In this document: positions 44,001-51,419 of the stretch, piece by piece | Layout of the letters: each line of letters begins with the position of its first letter | Numbering within the stretch: position 1 is the first letter of the stretch | Program-made: the position numbers and the translations under genes | Assembly (NCBI RefSeq): GCF_021532275.1 | Contig: NZ_JACBOT010000006.1 | Span: forward strand, 62,001-126,000 | Direction: 5' to 3' | Length of the DNA stretch: 64,000 nt | DNA from: Brevibacterium sp. UCMA 11754 | GTDB lineage: Bacteria; Actinomycetota; Actinomycetes; Actinomycetales; Brevibacteriaceae | The notes under the pieces: generated by a model | The model's database searches: none | Told to the model about the DNA's origin: nothing | Seen by the model: only the letters and a program-made list of their open reading frames with translations

Positions 44001-44123
44001 CTCCAGGAGAACCTCAAGAGCGTCGAGGCCCAGGCGGCACGGTCCCCAGGCGAGCCAGTATCACCGGACCTTTATACTCCGCCTGCGCCACAGCCGGCTA
44101 CTACTGTCCCCAGCGTTGAGTGA
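38001..44123 (+). CDS. Giant N12-class adenine methylase / SNF2-type helicase
   Basis: Up to 2040 residues. Methyltransferase motif [10 protein letters not shown] at 313-321, motif IV variant NVPFGNF about 60 residues later; helicase Walker A GAGKT at 1017-1021, DEAH at 1184-1187, and C-terminal helicase motifs [37 protein letters not shown]. The C-terminus has coiled coils. Such proteins are hallmarks of large conjugative elements and phages and are thought to counter restriction or help DNA establishment. The start is uncertain: ATG 38001 has its own promoter and ribosome site, but 38143-38451 looks coded in another frame, and GTG 38496 with GAGGTG upstream could be the true start. Confidence 0.85.
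   Translation: [2040 protein letters not shown]
38143..38451 (+). CDS. Small gene nested in the helicase 5' region (other frame)
   Basis: 102 residues starting MAEGQRIREYVERFAPSRA, with EHYSAMFDEYVSRRSQVIADLEPEG and LIGKSRANRRQAEEIAWQEVVLDRYPPEVDES. Third codon positions are strongly G/C in this frame, whereas the overlapping helicase frame yields an R/G/E-rich low-complexity stretch. AGGTGAGGAAG precedes the ATG. Probably a genuine gene, with the helicase frame here open by chance or dual-coding. Function unknown. Confidence 0.55.
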   Translation: MAEGQRIREYVERFAPSRAAAIQNPTEHYSAMFDEYVSRRSQVIADLEPEGVQPSAEERANPLLLIGKSRANRRQAEEIAWQEVVLDRYPPEVDESGSPLDD

Positions 44124-44203
44124 GAAGCAGGTCTCGTCGAAAAGAGGCGTGTCATGGGTCACCGGTACGATCGCGAACAAATCAGAGTGGAAGGATTGAC
44201 GAC

Positions 44204-45466
44204 GTGAGAAATGCACACATGGACGGCCGAATTTGTTTGGTGGAACTGTGTATTAGGAGCACGGAGAAGACGCGGTGTCGGTTCCACGATTGGGCAGCGA
44301 AGAGCCGCTTGCGGGCATGGCTGGCTGGCGAGGAACATTTCGATCCGTTGACGACCCATGACATGGATATCAGTGGATGGTGGGTGGCGAGCCAGAAGCG
44401 AATGCGGAAACTCGAGAGCATCCGGAGCGGTGATATGTGGAGCCGAAGCAGCCGAGCCGCCCATCGCGAGATCAACGAGATTCGCCTCTATGCTGCGTCT
44501 CAGCTTGTCGAGCCACTAATTTCACAGTGGCGGTCGCAGAAAGGCCATTCTGCGTGGCGGTTGCCTCCGGACGGCTGGCTGGCGGAGACCATGATCGAGC
44601 AGTACCCATACATGCAGTTGGATGAGGTGTCGGGCGTGCCACGCGACGACGGAGATCTTTTTCCAGTGCTCTCGTTTGAGAGCTGGATCGATAGCGTGGC
44701 GAGGCAGCAGCAGGAGATGAAATCTCCGACTCCGGCGCCATTCACACCAGTGACGCGGCGGCGACGCGTTGACGACGATGCCAGGAACTTGCTTGATGAG
44801 CAAGAGATTGCGAACGCAGGTGTGATCGAGCGACATAAGTCGGTGATTCATGCCTATAAGCATCATGAGCGCCCGCCAGAGATTCAAGATGTCTTCGACG
44901 ACCCCGAGGCCAATCTGGACCTCGAAGACGGACTCGTGGTGTATCACCAGGAGATGCGACCCTGTGTGGGCACGTCCGAATTGTCCCGGTTGAGTCTGTG
45001 GGATCAGTGGGCACGGTGGTCGTTCGACCAGCACCAGAATCTGCAAGTGGGTGATGTTGTGCGATACGAGCACGCGCGTTCGGCGACGACGAAGACCTGG
45101 TGGTTTGGGTCAGTGTTGGGCAGGGATCCACATTGGTTGAACAAAGAGGGTGAGGAGAACGGTCTGCGGCTTGAGCTCGCTCCAAAGCGTGGATTGTTCC
45201 TGTCCGAGAGGTCGGAGCCAGTGGTGAAGTCGCATCTGATGGGTGAGAACGAGCTGATATTGCCAGGTGATACCTGGTGGCAGGTCGTTGGCGTCGGCGA
45301 CGTGGTTCAGGCGAACTCGCGGCTGGGAGACTACGACTCAAATGAGCGTTTACGTGGAATCCAGATGGTCGAGGTCAATCCTGAAGACTTCGACCAGACC
45401 AGCAATGTCAAGCTGCTATCGGCAAAGTCGGACGGAAAAGGAAACGCAATCTTTCCAGTCACGTGA
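44204..45466 (+). CDS. Element protein with ADP-ribosyltransferase-like C-terminus
   Basis: 420 residues from GTG 44204 (GGAAGG upstream); ATG 44219 is possible. Residues 1-240 are unassigned. From about 243: GLVVYHQEM (strand with Tyr-His where ARTs have YRG or YHG), LQVGDVVRYEHARSATTKTW (GDV...S-T segment), GLRLELAPKRGLFL, then GENELILPGDTWWQVVGV with an E-x-E motif (Glu348, Glu350) placed as in arginine-type ARTs (EsEvLLPpGtrfrV). The order matches the ART fold, but the first Arg/His motif is atypical, so it is a hypothesis. It ends the helicase operon and could act in donor or recipient during conjugation. Confidence 0.5.
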   Translation: MRNAHMDGRICLVELCIRSTEKTRCRFHDWAAKSRLRAWLAGEEHFDPLTTHDMDISGWWVASQKRMRKLESIRSGDMWSRSSRAAHREINEIRLYAASQLVEPLISQWRSQKGHSAWRLPPDGWLAETMIEQYPYMQLDEVSGVPRDDGDLFPVLSFESWIDSVARQQQEMKSPTPAPFTPVTRRRRVDDDARNLLDEQEIANAGVIERHKSVIHAYKHHERPPEIQDVFDDPEANLDLEDGLVVYHQEMRPCVGTSELSRLSLWDQWARWSFDQHQNLQVGDVVRYEHARSATTKTWWFGSVLGRDPHWLNKEGEENGLRLELAPKRGLFLSERSEPVVKSHLMGENELILPGDTWWQVVGVGDVVQANSRLGDYDSNERLRGIQMVEVNPEDFDQTSNVKLLSAKSDGKGNAIFPVT

Positions 45467-45481
45467 GAACTGCTAGTTCTC
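45465..45481. terminator. Weak hairpin between convergent genes
   Basis: GAGAAC, loop TGCTA, GTTCTC, overlapping the stop of the ART-like gene and just before the stop of the convergent recombinase gene. No T-run; a bidirectional end is possible. Confidence 0.35.
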
Positions 45482-45487
45482 GTAATA

Positions 45488-46114
45488 TCAGTCAGACCCT
45501 GGCCCACTGACAGTTGGGTCGGGGCCTGACTTGTCTCGGTGCCGTTCGAGGATCCTGTAGAGCGTGGACCTGGAAATGCTGAAGTCGTCGGCTATGGCTG
45601 TCAGGCTCTGTTGCCCGCCGTCGACGACGGAAAGAACCGCCTGTTCTTGCGACGGCGTCAGTCGGGGCTTGCGCCCACCGACTCGTCCTCTGGCACGTGC
45701 GGATTTCAACCCCGCGTTGGTGCGCTCGATGATTAGGTCGCGTTCGACCTCTGCCATGGCGGCTGTGACGGCGAGAAGGATTTTGCCCCCTGGTTTGCGG
45801 CGGTCGGTGGATAAACCGTCCAGCGTTTCTACGGATACGTCTTCCTCGGCGAATTCGTGAATGAGACCGAGGATGCCCGACATCGAGCGTCCCAGGCGGT
45901 CGAGAGACGTGACTAATACAGTGTCACCGGGGCGCACGTGGTCGCGCAGGGCAGTGATTCCTGGACGATCCGCCTTAGCTCCCGATCCAGTGTCAGAAAA
46001 GACTCGTGAGCATCCGGCCTGTTTGAGAGAGTCGAGCTGTCGTTCGAGGTTCTGACCGACAGTGGAGACTCGTCCATAACCAAGCCTGCGGAAACTGGGG
46101 TGGGGCGAACTCAT
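45488..46114 (-). CDS. Small serine recombinase (resolvase/invertase)
   Basis: 208 residues. The catalytic domain starts LGYGRVSTVGQNLERQLDSL with the active serine in GRVST; VTSLDRLGRSMSGIL and AEVERDLIIERTNAGL follow. The C-terminal helix-turn-helix (LTAIADDFSISRSTLYRILERH) is Hin/Pin-like. Proteins of this size resolve multimers or invert segments and do not normally integrate into tRNA genes. Divergent from the Gabija genes. A 7-bp inverted repeat upstream may be its site. Confidence 0.9.
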   Translation of the reverse strand: MSSPHPSFRRLGYGRVSTVGQNLERQLDSLKQAGCSRVFSDTGSGAKADRPGITALRDHVRPGDTVLVTSLDRLGRSMSGILGLIHEFAEEDVSVETLDGLSTDRRKPGGKILLAVTAAMAEVERDLIIERTNAGLKSARARGRVGGRKPRLTPSQEQAVLSVVDGGQQSLTAIADDFSISRSTLYRILERHRDKSGPDPTVSGPGSD

Positions 46115-46629
46115 GCGTTCAGATGTACCACAGGTCGCTGACAGTGAAGATGTGTCAATTCCCGTTAGAGGTTCGTGTTCAATTGTGGAACACGTTTGTG
46201 CGACATTCCAGACGCAGTGTGAAGCGGAAATGAAGTGGTGAAGTTGGGACGTCGCGGAAACGATCGTTTACTGACCACCGTTCGCGTTGTCGATAGACGC
46301 CCATCGCCACAACATCTAGTCGGCAACAACTTCCCAAAAGTGGTCGAGAACTTTTTGCCCAGTCCGATCTATTACTATCACGAATTGTAGCTAGTTCACC
46401 TAACCGAGTGAGTCTGCTAGCTCGAGCAGAAAGTATGCGTGCTGACCAACTGGCGATCCGCTAGCTGCCACATACTTGTGCTATCGCCTATCTTCAAATC
46501 CACGTCGGACTTAGCCCTCACGAGTGACTTGATCGGCTACGATCACATGTAGTGACTGAAATTACTACGCCGCTCGACGAAAGACTCATCTAGAGATGCG
46601 GCAACAACATTCCCGCGAGAGGGCTAGAA
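46115..46629. other. 515-base intergenic region between recombinase and Gabija genes
   Basis: No gene seen. Its left part holds the inverted repeat CGTGTTC/GAACACG (46174-46194, seven-base spacer), a candidate recombinase site. The rest is lower in G+C than the flanking genes. No copy of the tRNA-Met 3' end was found here. Confidence 0.6.
46174..46194. promoter_or_regulatory. Inverted repeat, possible recombinase (res-type) site
   Basis: Arms CGTGTTC and GAACACG separated by AATTGTG, 60-80 bases upstream of the recombinase start, where resolvases usually bind and autoregulate. Confidence 0.45.
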
Positions 46630-48240
46630 GTGATCGAGAAGGTGCGAATCCGTGGATACCGCATTTTTCGGGATGAAACGTTTTTCCCCCAAGCTAAACT
46701 CAACATTCTTGTTGGAGACAACGAATCCGGAAAGTCGTCACTCCTCGAAGCGATCGGCCTCGCGCTTACAGGTCGAGTGAATGGTCGGCGTGCAGCCGAG
46801 GAATTAAACCCTTACTGGTTCAACTCTAAGCTCGTGGCCGAGTTCTTCGAGGCTCGCGCTGCTGGAGACCCAGTGGCACCGCCCACCATAGACATTGAGG
46901 TATTCCTCGAAAATCGTGACGAGTTCGCCCGGCACCTCCTAGGGGCGCATAATTCCGATATGCCCGTTCACGAAAGTGCTGGTGTACGAATGCGTATCGA
47001 ACCTGATGCCGATTACGCAGAAGAGATGGAGCAGCACCTTGAATCTGGCAGCGTCATCTTACCCGTCGAGTACTATTCGGTGGACTGGAGGACTTTCAAA
47101 GACGGAGTGCTTACCAAGCGGCCGAAAGAGCTGACCACAGCAATAATCGATTCTCGTACTATCCGGTCGAACAATGGCGTCGACTGGCACCTCCGGCACA
47201 TCTTGAGCGACCACCTCAAGCCTGAAGATAAAGCACAGGTTTCGCTGGCGTTCCGTACTGTCAAGGAGGAGATGACTAGACAGCATCTAGCATCGGTTAA
47301 CGAAGGGATGCGAGAGCTGGGGAGCGTTCTTAACGGTCAGCCGATCTCCCTCGCTATGGACCAGTCATCGCGCACTTCGTGGGACTCGAGCGTCGTGCCA
47401 CACGTATCGGACTTGCCGTTCGCGATGGCCGGACAAGGTCAACAGGCAACGATCAAGATCGAACTTGCCATGGCCCGCCGGGCTCACCAGGCGCAAGTAG
47501 TCATGGTTGAAGAACCAGAAAACCACCTCTCGCACACTAGCCTCAATATGTTGGTGAAACGCATTAATGATCTGGCCGGCGATGAGCAACAGCTCTTCAT
47601 CACCACACACAGCTCGTTTCTATTAAACCGGCTCGGTCTGGATGGGCTCCAGCTCATGTCCGAGGGGACAATCTCTACGTTCGGCCAGATTAGCGCCAGC
47701 ACCGTGAAGTACTTTCAAAAGCTGCCCGGCTATGACACGCTGCGTATGGTACTTGCGGATCGATTCGTGCTTGTCGAGGGACCGTCTGATGAGCTCGTTT
47801 TCGAACGCTTCTACTATGACGAAACTGGGAGCCGGCCGATCGAACACGGTATCGACGTGTTCTCAATGCGCGGGCTGTCACTTTCGCGGTGTCTGGAGCT
47901 AGCGAAGGTGACAGGCAAGCGTTGTGCGGTGCTTCGCGATAACGATGGCATACCGAGCGAAGACCTTATTTCAGAACTGGGAGACCTCGTCAACGGGACG
48001 AGCCGTTCCGCATTCATCGGTGAACCGGCTCTCGGAAACACGCTCGAGCCTCAAATTTTGAACGCCAATCCTGACGAAGCCCAAATGCGCCGGGTCCTAG
48101 ACATAACCGAACGAGCGGACCCCCAGAAGTGGATGTCGAACAACAAGACCGAGGCTGCACTGCGGATCGCAGATTCCGATGAACGGCTTTCTCCTCCGCC
48201 ATACTTCCGCCGAGCCATTGAGTTCCTTCGTGGCGAATAA
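46630..48240 (+). CDS. gajA: GajA-like OLD-family ATPase/TOPRIM nuclease (Gabija)
   Basis: 536 residues. ABC-type ATPase: Walker A GDNESGKSS at 29-37, VMVEEPENHLSHTSL (Walker B) near 290, TTHSSFLLNRL near 325. TOPRIM domain: FVLVEGPSDELVFERFYYD (Glu383) and CAVLRDNDG (Asp437, DxD-type). Paired with a UvrD-like helicase this is the class 2 OLD/Gabija arrangement, in which GajA nicks DNA when nucleotides fall during phage infection. Slightly shorter than described GajA proteins. GTG 46630 follows GAGAGGG. Defence role inferred from family and pairing. Confidence 0.85.
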   Translation: MIEKVRIRGYRIFRDETFFPQAKLNILVGDNESGKSSLLEAIGLALTGRVNGRRAAEELNPYWFNSKLVAEFFEARAAGDPVAPPTIDIEVFLENRDEFARHLLGAHNSDMPVHESAGVRMRIEPDADYAEEMEQHLESGSVILPVEYYSVDWRTFKDGVLTKRPKELTTAIIDSRTIRSNNGVDWHLRHILSDHLKPEDKAQVSLAFRTVKEEMTRQHLASVNEGMRELGSVLNGQPISLAMDQSSRTSWDSSVVPHVSDLPFAMAGQGQQATIKIELAMARRAHQAQVVMVEEPENHLSHTSLNMLVKRINDLAGDEQQLFITTHSSFLLNRLGLDGLQLMSEGTISTFGQISASTVKYFQKLPGYDTLRMVLADRFVLVEGPSDELVFERFYYDETGSRPIEHGIDVFSMRGLSLSRCLELAKVTGKRCAVLRDNDGIPSEDLISELGDLVNGTSRSAFIGEPALGNTLEPQILNANPDEAQMRRVLDITERADPQKWMSNNKTEAALRIADSDERLSPPPYFRRAIEFLRGE

Positions 48241-49324
48241 TCACCTGACCTTGGCTGCGGCTGGCTCAGGAAAGACACAGAGCATCGTCAATGCTAGCGT
48301 CAGAGCAGATCCAGACGAACAGATACTCATCCTCACATACACTGCTGCGAATCAGGAGGAGCTGCGGGAGCGGCTCGCGAGGATTGCAGGAAAGCACCAC
48401 AACATTGAGGTACGTGGGTGGTTTTCGTTCCTCATTAATGACATCGTCCGCCCATACCTTCCGTTCGCGTTCTCCCACTCACGAGTGTGTGGTTTCGACT
48501 TCAAGAGTGCACCGCAACAAGGCGTCTCCAATTACTCGTGGGATCGGTACTTCAACAAGCGTGATGAAGTCCGCAAGGTTCACCTTTCTCAGCTTGCGCA
48601 CCACGTGAATAAGTCAGCTTCCGGCAGACCTCTCATGAGGCTAGAGCGTGTCTATGACCGCATCTTCATCGACGAAGTCCAGGATCTTTGCGGATGGGAT
48701 TTGGAGATTTTGAGACTGCTCATGGGTACATCTCTTCCGCTCGATATGGTCGGGGATGTGCGTCAGGCAATTCTCCTTACTAACCCACGCGAGACAAAGA
48801 ATAAGAAGTATCAGTACTTGAATATCTGGGACTGGTTTCGAGGCGAGGAGGCTGCCACGCGTCTCGCCATTGTACAGATGAGCGAATCGTATCGCTGCCG
48901 ACCCGAAATAGTGGAGATGGCTGACTCGCTATTTTCACCGGAACTTGGGTTCAGTCCAACAACATCACGAAACACCACTGTCACAGGGCACGATGGGATC
49001 TTCCTTGTTAAGTCGAACGACGTGGGCCACTACGTGGAGACTTTTCGTCCACTTGTCTTGCGACGCACAGCGAACTCCGGCAAGGCTTTCGAACGCCTTA
49101 AGCCTATTAACATAGGAGTCTCGAAAGGTCTTGGCCGAGAACACGTCCTTATCATCCCGACCAATGAAGTTAAGAAACTTCTTCAGTGTGGTACGCCTCT
49201 GGAGCAACAACGCGCCGCTTACCTCTACGTGGCGCTTACACGTGCGAGACAAAGCGTCGCATTCATCCTTGATGAGCCCGCCAACAGTCCGTATCCGTAC
49301 TGGCAAAGACCGTCAGAGTCCTAG
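48230..49324 (+). CDS. gajB: GajB-like UvrD/PcrA-type helicase, compact
   Basis: 364 residues from GTG 48230, overlapping the gajA stop by 11 bases. Motifs: Walker A AAAGSGKT (9-16), DEVQD (148-152), VGDVRQAIL, ESYRCRPEIVEMAD, SKGLGREHVLI, and YVALTRARQSVAFIL (motif VI). All superfamily 1A helicase motifs are present, but the 1B/2B insertions are reduced; described GajB proteins are close to 490 residues. The in-frame ATG at 48179 would deepen the overlap. Expected to act with GajA against phage. Confidence 0.85.
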   Translation: MANNHLTLAAAGSGKTQSIVNASVRADPDEQILILTYTAANQEELRERLARIAGKHHNIEVRGWFSFLINDIVRPYLPFAFSHSRVCGFDFKSAPQQGVSNYSWDRYFNKRDEVRKVHLSQLAHHVNKSASGRPLMRLERVYDRIFIDEVQDLCGWDLEILRLLMGTSLPLDMVGDVRQAILLTNPRETKNKKYQYLNIWDWFRGEEAATRLAIVQMSESYRCRPEIVEMADSLFSPELGFSPTTSRNTTVTGHDGIFLVKSNDVGHYVETFRPLVLRRTANSGKAFERLKPINIGVSKGLGREHVLIIPTNEVKKLLQCGTPLEQQRAAYLYVALTRARQSVAFILDEPANSPYPYWQRPSES

Positions 49325-49565
49325 CTGTCCTTTCCGCTCCTGCAATTACCGCGGAGGATGGGACCATGCACTATTGAGTAGAACGGCTCGCCGCACCTAT
49401 TGAGTCCAACGAGGTGGGGTCGGAAGCGGTCGCAATCGAAAGGATCGGAAGCTAAACTCATTAGACTGGTAGTCATCACAATCAAAAGAAGAGACTGCGC
49501 AGATCTAGGTCTGGTTGCACTCAGCCAGGCGGAAGTAGTTGGAACGACAGGGGAGACGGGTGACG

Positions 49566-50171
49566 ATGATGGGCAACCAGGCCTCACGACCACTCCCGCA
49601 TAAAGAGAAGCTACTTCGCGAAGGTGTTCGACTAATCTATCAGAACGGTTTCAACGGTACCTCGATCGATGGAGTTCTCGCGGCTGCTGAAGTCCCGAAA
49701 GGATCCTTTTATCATCATTTTGGGTCGAAGGACGGATTCGCAAAGGCGCTTGTCGGGCGCTATGTCTCGCACCAGGCAAGCATGCTCGATGACTGGCTGG
49801 CCAAGGACGGCTTGAGCACAGCGGAGAAGATTGTCGGCCATTTCATGAGCATGGTTGATCGCTTCATCGGTACCGGACATCAGCGTGCTTGTCTCGTTGG
49901 CAAGCTCTCCTCTGAGGTCAGTTCGACCTCGGAGTTGTTCAGGCAGCAGCTGAGCGCGGCGCTGAATGAGATGAAGTGTGACATTGTTGTCGCGCTGGAA
50001 GCCGGACAAGCCAATGGCGATGTACGTCAGGATCGTTCCTCCAGTGACATCGCTGACGGGATCATGGCGCTGATCCAAGGTGCTTTCGTCGTGGCACTGT
50101 CTACTCACGATGACCATTCATTGACTGCAGTGGGCGAGACCATCGCAAGCATCATCGAACCCCCGAAGTAA
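49566..50171 (+). CDS. TetR-family regulator of the acyl-CoA operon
   Basis: 201 residues. Helix-turn-helix: LIYQNGFNGTSIDGVLAAAEVPKGSFYHHFGSKDGFAKALVGRYV, close to AcrR/TetR regulators with the KGSFYHHF recognition helix. The gap before it (49325-49565) holds GACTGGTAGTC-type dyads near 49463 that resemble the operator at 50502-50517. It probably represses the operon starting at 50600 in response to an acyl-CoA or related ligand. ATG 49566 or 49569. Confidence 0.88.
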   Translation: MMGNQASRPLPHKEKLLREGVRLIYQNGFNGTSIDGVLAAAEVPKGSFYHHFGSKDGFAKALVGRYVSHQASMLDDWLAKDGLSTAEKIVGHFMSMVDRFIGTGHQRACLVGKLSSEVSSTSELFRQQLSAALNEMKCDIVVALEAGQANGDVRQDRSSSDIADGIMALIQGAFVVALSTHDDHSLTAVGETIASIIEPPK

Positions 50172-50487
50172 TTCGCTCGCCGGCATCTGCCGGTTCTCCG
50201 ACCTTGGGTCTTTCGGCAACAGGGCGTGTCTCGTTTCGCGTACCTGCGGCGTTCCTCGTGCTCTGCGCACACTTAGCAGCGGTTTCCTCTTCACGGCGTC
50301 GCGGTCTACAGACTCCGGCGATGCGGTTATTCTCCTGAACGGCAATATGCGAGCCGGTGAAGAGACACCATGTCCTGAGCCCTATTCCTGTCGAGCTGCG
50401 CGGCACCGCCAGTCAGGGTGAACAACCCTCCACTGTGCAATTCTCGGATGTCCAGTTCTTGCCGAGGAAGTATTCTGCTGAAAGTAG
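50172..50487. other. Gap without a recognised gene
   Basis: About 316 bases between tetR and the operon promoter; open frames here lack ribosome sites and domain similarity. Nothing else seen. Confidence 0.5.
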
Positions 50488-50517
50488 TTGACGGCTCGGT
50501 CTAGACGAAATAGTCTA
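50488..50517 (+). promoter_or_regulatory. Promoter with overlapping operator for the acyl-CoA operon
   Basis: TTGACG (50488-50493), 17-base spacer, TAGTCT (50511-50516). The dyad TAGAC-N6-GTCTA (50502-50517) covers the -10 box, a good place for TetR binding. Confidence 0.7.
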
Positions 50518-50599
50518 AATGCAGCAGGCGCCCTGATAGGGGCAAGTCAGAGTGGACTCGATGCGTCCGTCGATGCCGATGGACCCTGCAAGGAAAAGC

Positions 50600-51388
50600 A
50601 TGAACTCGAAGCAGGAACTCGGCGCCGTGACGATGGCCGTTGATGGCCATGTCGCAATCATTACCGTGGAGAACGAAGCGAAGATGAATGCGTTCACACC
50701 GGAGATGATGAAGCAGCTGTCAGACCATCTGACCACTGTGGACGAAGACGACGGCCTGTGGGCCGCGGTGCTGTCCTTCTCGGGCAAGCATACGACGGCG
50801 GGTTTGGACATGCCTCGCTTCTTCGGGCCTGACGCCGAGCCCCAGGCGGTCCCCGACGGGCAGGTCGACCCTTTCGGGCTGAGTCGGCAGTGCCGCAAAC
50901 CGGTCGTCGCCGCAGTGCAGGGAATCACATACACGATCGGTATCGAGATGATGCTGGCCGCCGACATCGCCGTCGCCGCTGACACAACACGCTTCGCTCA
51001 GCTTGAGTCGAAGCGCGGCATTGCCCCTCTAGGTGGCGCGCATTTCCGGTATCTCACACGCACGGGATGGGGCAACGCGATGTACCACCTCTTCCTCTGC
51101 GACGAGTATGACGCGGAGCGGGCTCTGCAGTTGGGCTTCGTCCAGGAGGTCGTGCCCGAAGGCGATCAGATCGAACGCGCCATCGAACTTGCGCACGAGA
51201 TCTGCAAGAACGCTCCTTTGGGGATCAGAGCCACCAAAGAGGGTGCACGCAAGTTTCTTGAGGCGGCAGAGCAGGCCGCCATCGCTGAGATCGACCGTAT
51301 CCAGGAGACGGTGTTCGGCACGGAGGACTTCCGCGAGGGCATTCAATCCTTCGTCGAAAGACGCGATGCGGAATTCCAGGGGAAATGA
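50600..51388 (+). CDS. Enoyl-CoA hydratase/isomerase (crotonase) family
   Basis: 262 residues. Crotonase fold: VAIITVENEAKMNAFTPEMM, GKHTTAGLDMPRF (oxyanion region), KPVVAAVQGITYTIGIEMMLAADIAVAAD, LESKRGIAPLGGAHFRYLTRTGWGNAMYHL. It would hydrate or isomerise an unsaturated acyl-CoA. ATG 50600 after AAGGAAAAGC is preferred to the upstream GTG at 50552. First gene of the operon; substrate unknown. Confidence 0.9.
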   Translation: MNSKQELGAVTMAVDGHVAIITVENEAKMNAFTPEMMKQLSDHLTTVDEDDGLWAAVLSFSGKHTTAGLDMPRFFGPDAEPQAVPDGQVDPFGLSRQCRKPVVAAVQGITYTIGIEMMLAADIAVAADTTRFAQLESKRGIAPLGGAHFRYLTRTGWGNAMYHLFLCDEYDAERALQLGFVQEVVPEGDQIERAIELAHEICKNAPLGIRATKEGARKFLEAAEQAAIAEIDRIQETVFGTEDFREGIQSFVERRDAEFQGK

Positions 51389-51419
51389 CGGTGAGCGCAA
51401 CGAGAGGGAGCGACCAATT

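Larger units (their letters stand above)
11629..46194. mobile_element. Integrated conjugative plasmid-like element
   Basis: A continuous block of plasmid-type genes: paired XRE regulators, ParB/KorB-like protein, DUF2637, replication initiator with internal iterons and DnaA box, T4SS (VirB4-, VirB6-, VirD4-, SCO6880-like), SSB, orphan methyltransferase, giant methylase/helicase and a serine recombinase. The left end abuts tRNA-Met. The right end is uncertain: I placed it after the recombinase, but Gabija (to 49.3 kb) or the catabolic region may belong to the same island. No copy of the tRNA 3' end was found to the right, and no integrase or relaxase was recognised. Confidence 0.75.

Noticed and set aside
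46115..49565. Possible right attachment site (copy of the tRNA-Met 3' end)
   Set aside because: Read by eye, neither intergenic gap (46115-46629 or 49325-49565) contains the tRNA 3' sequence.
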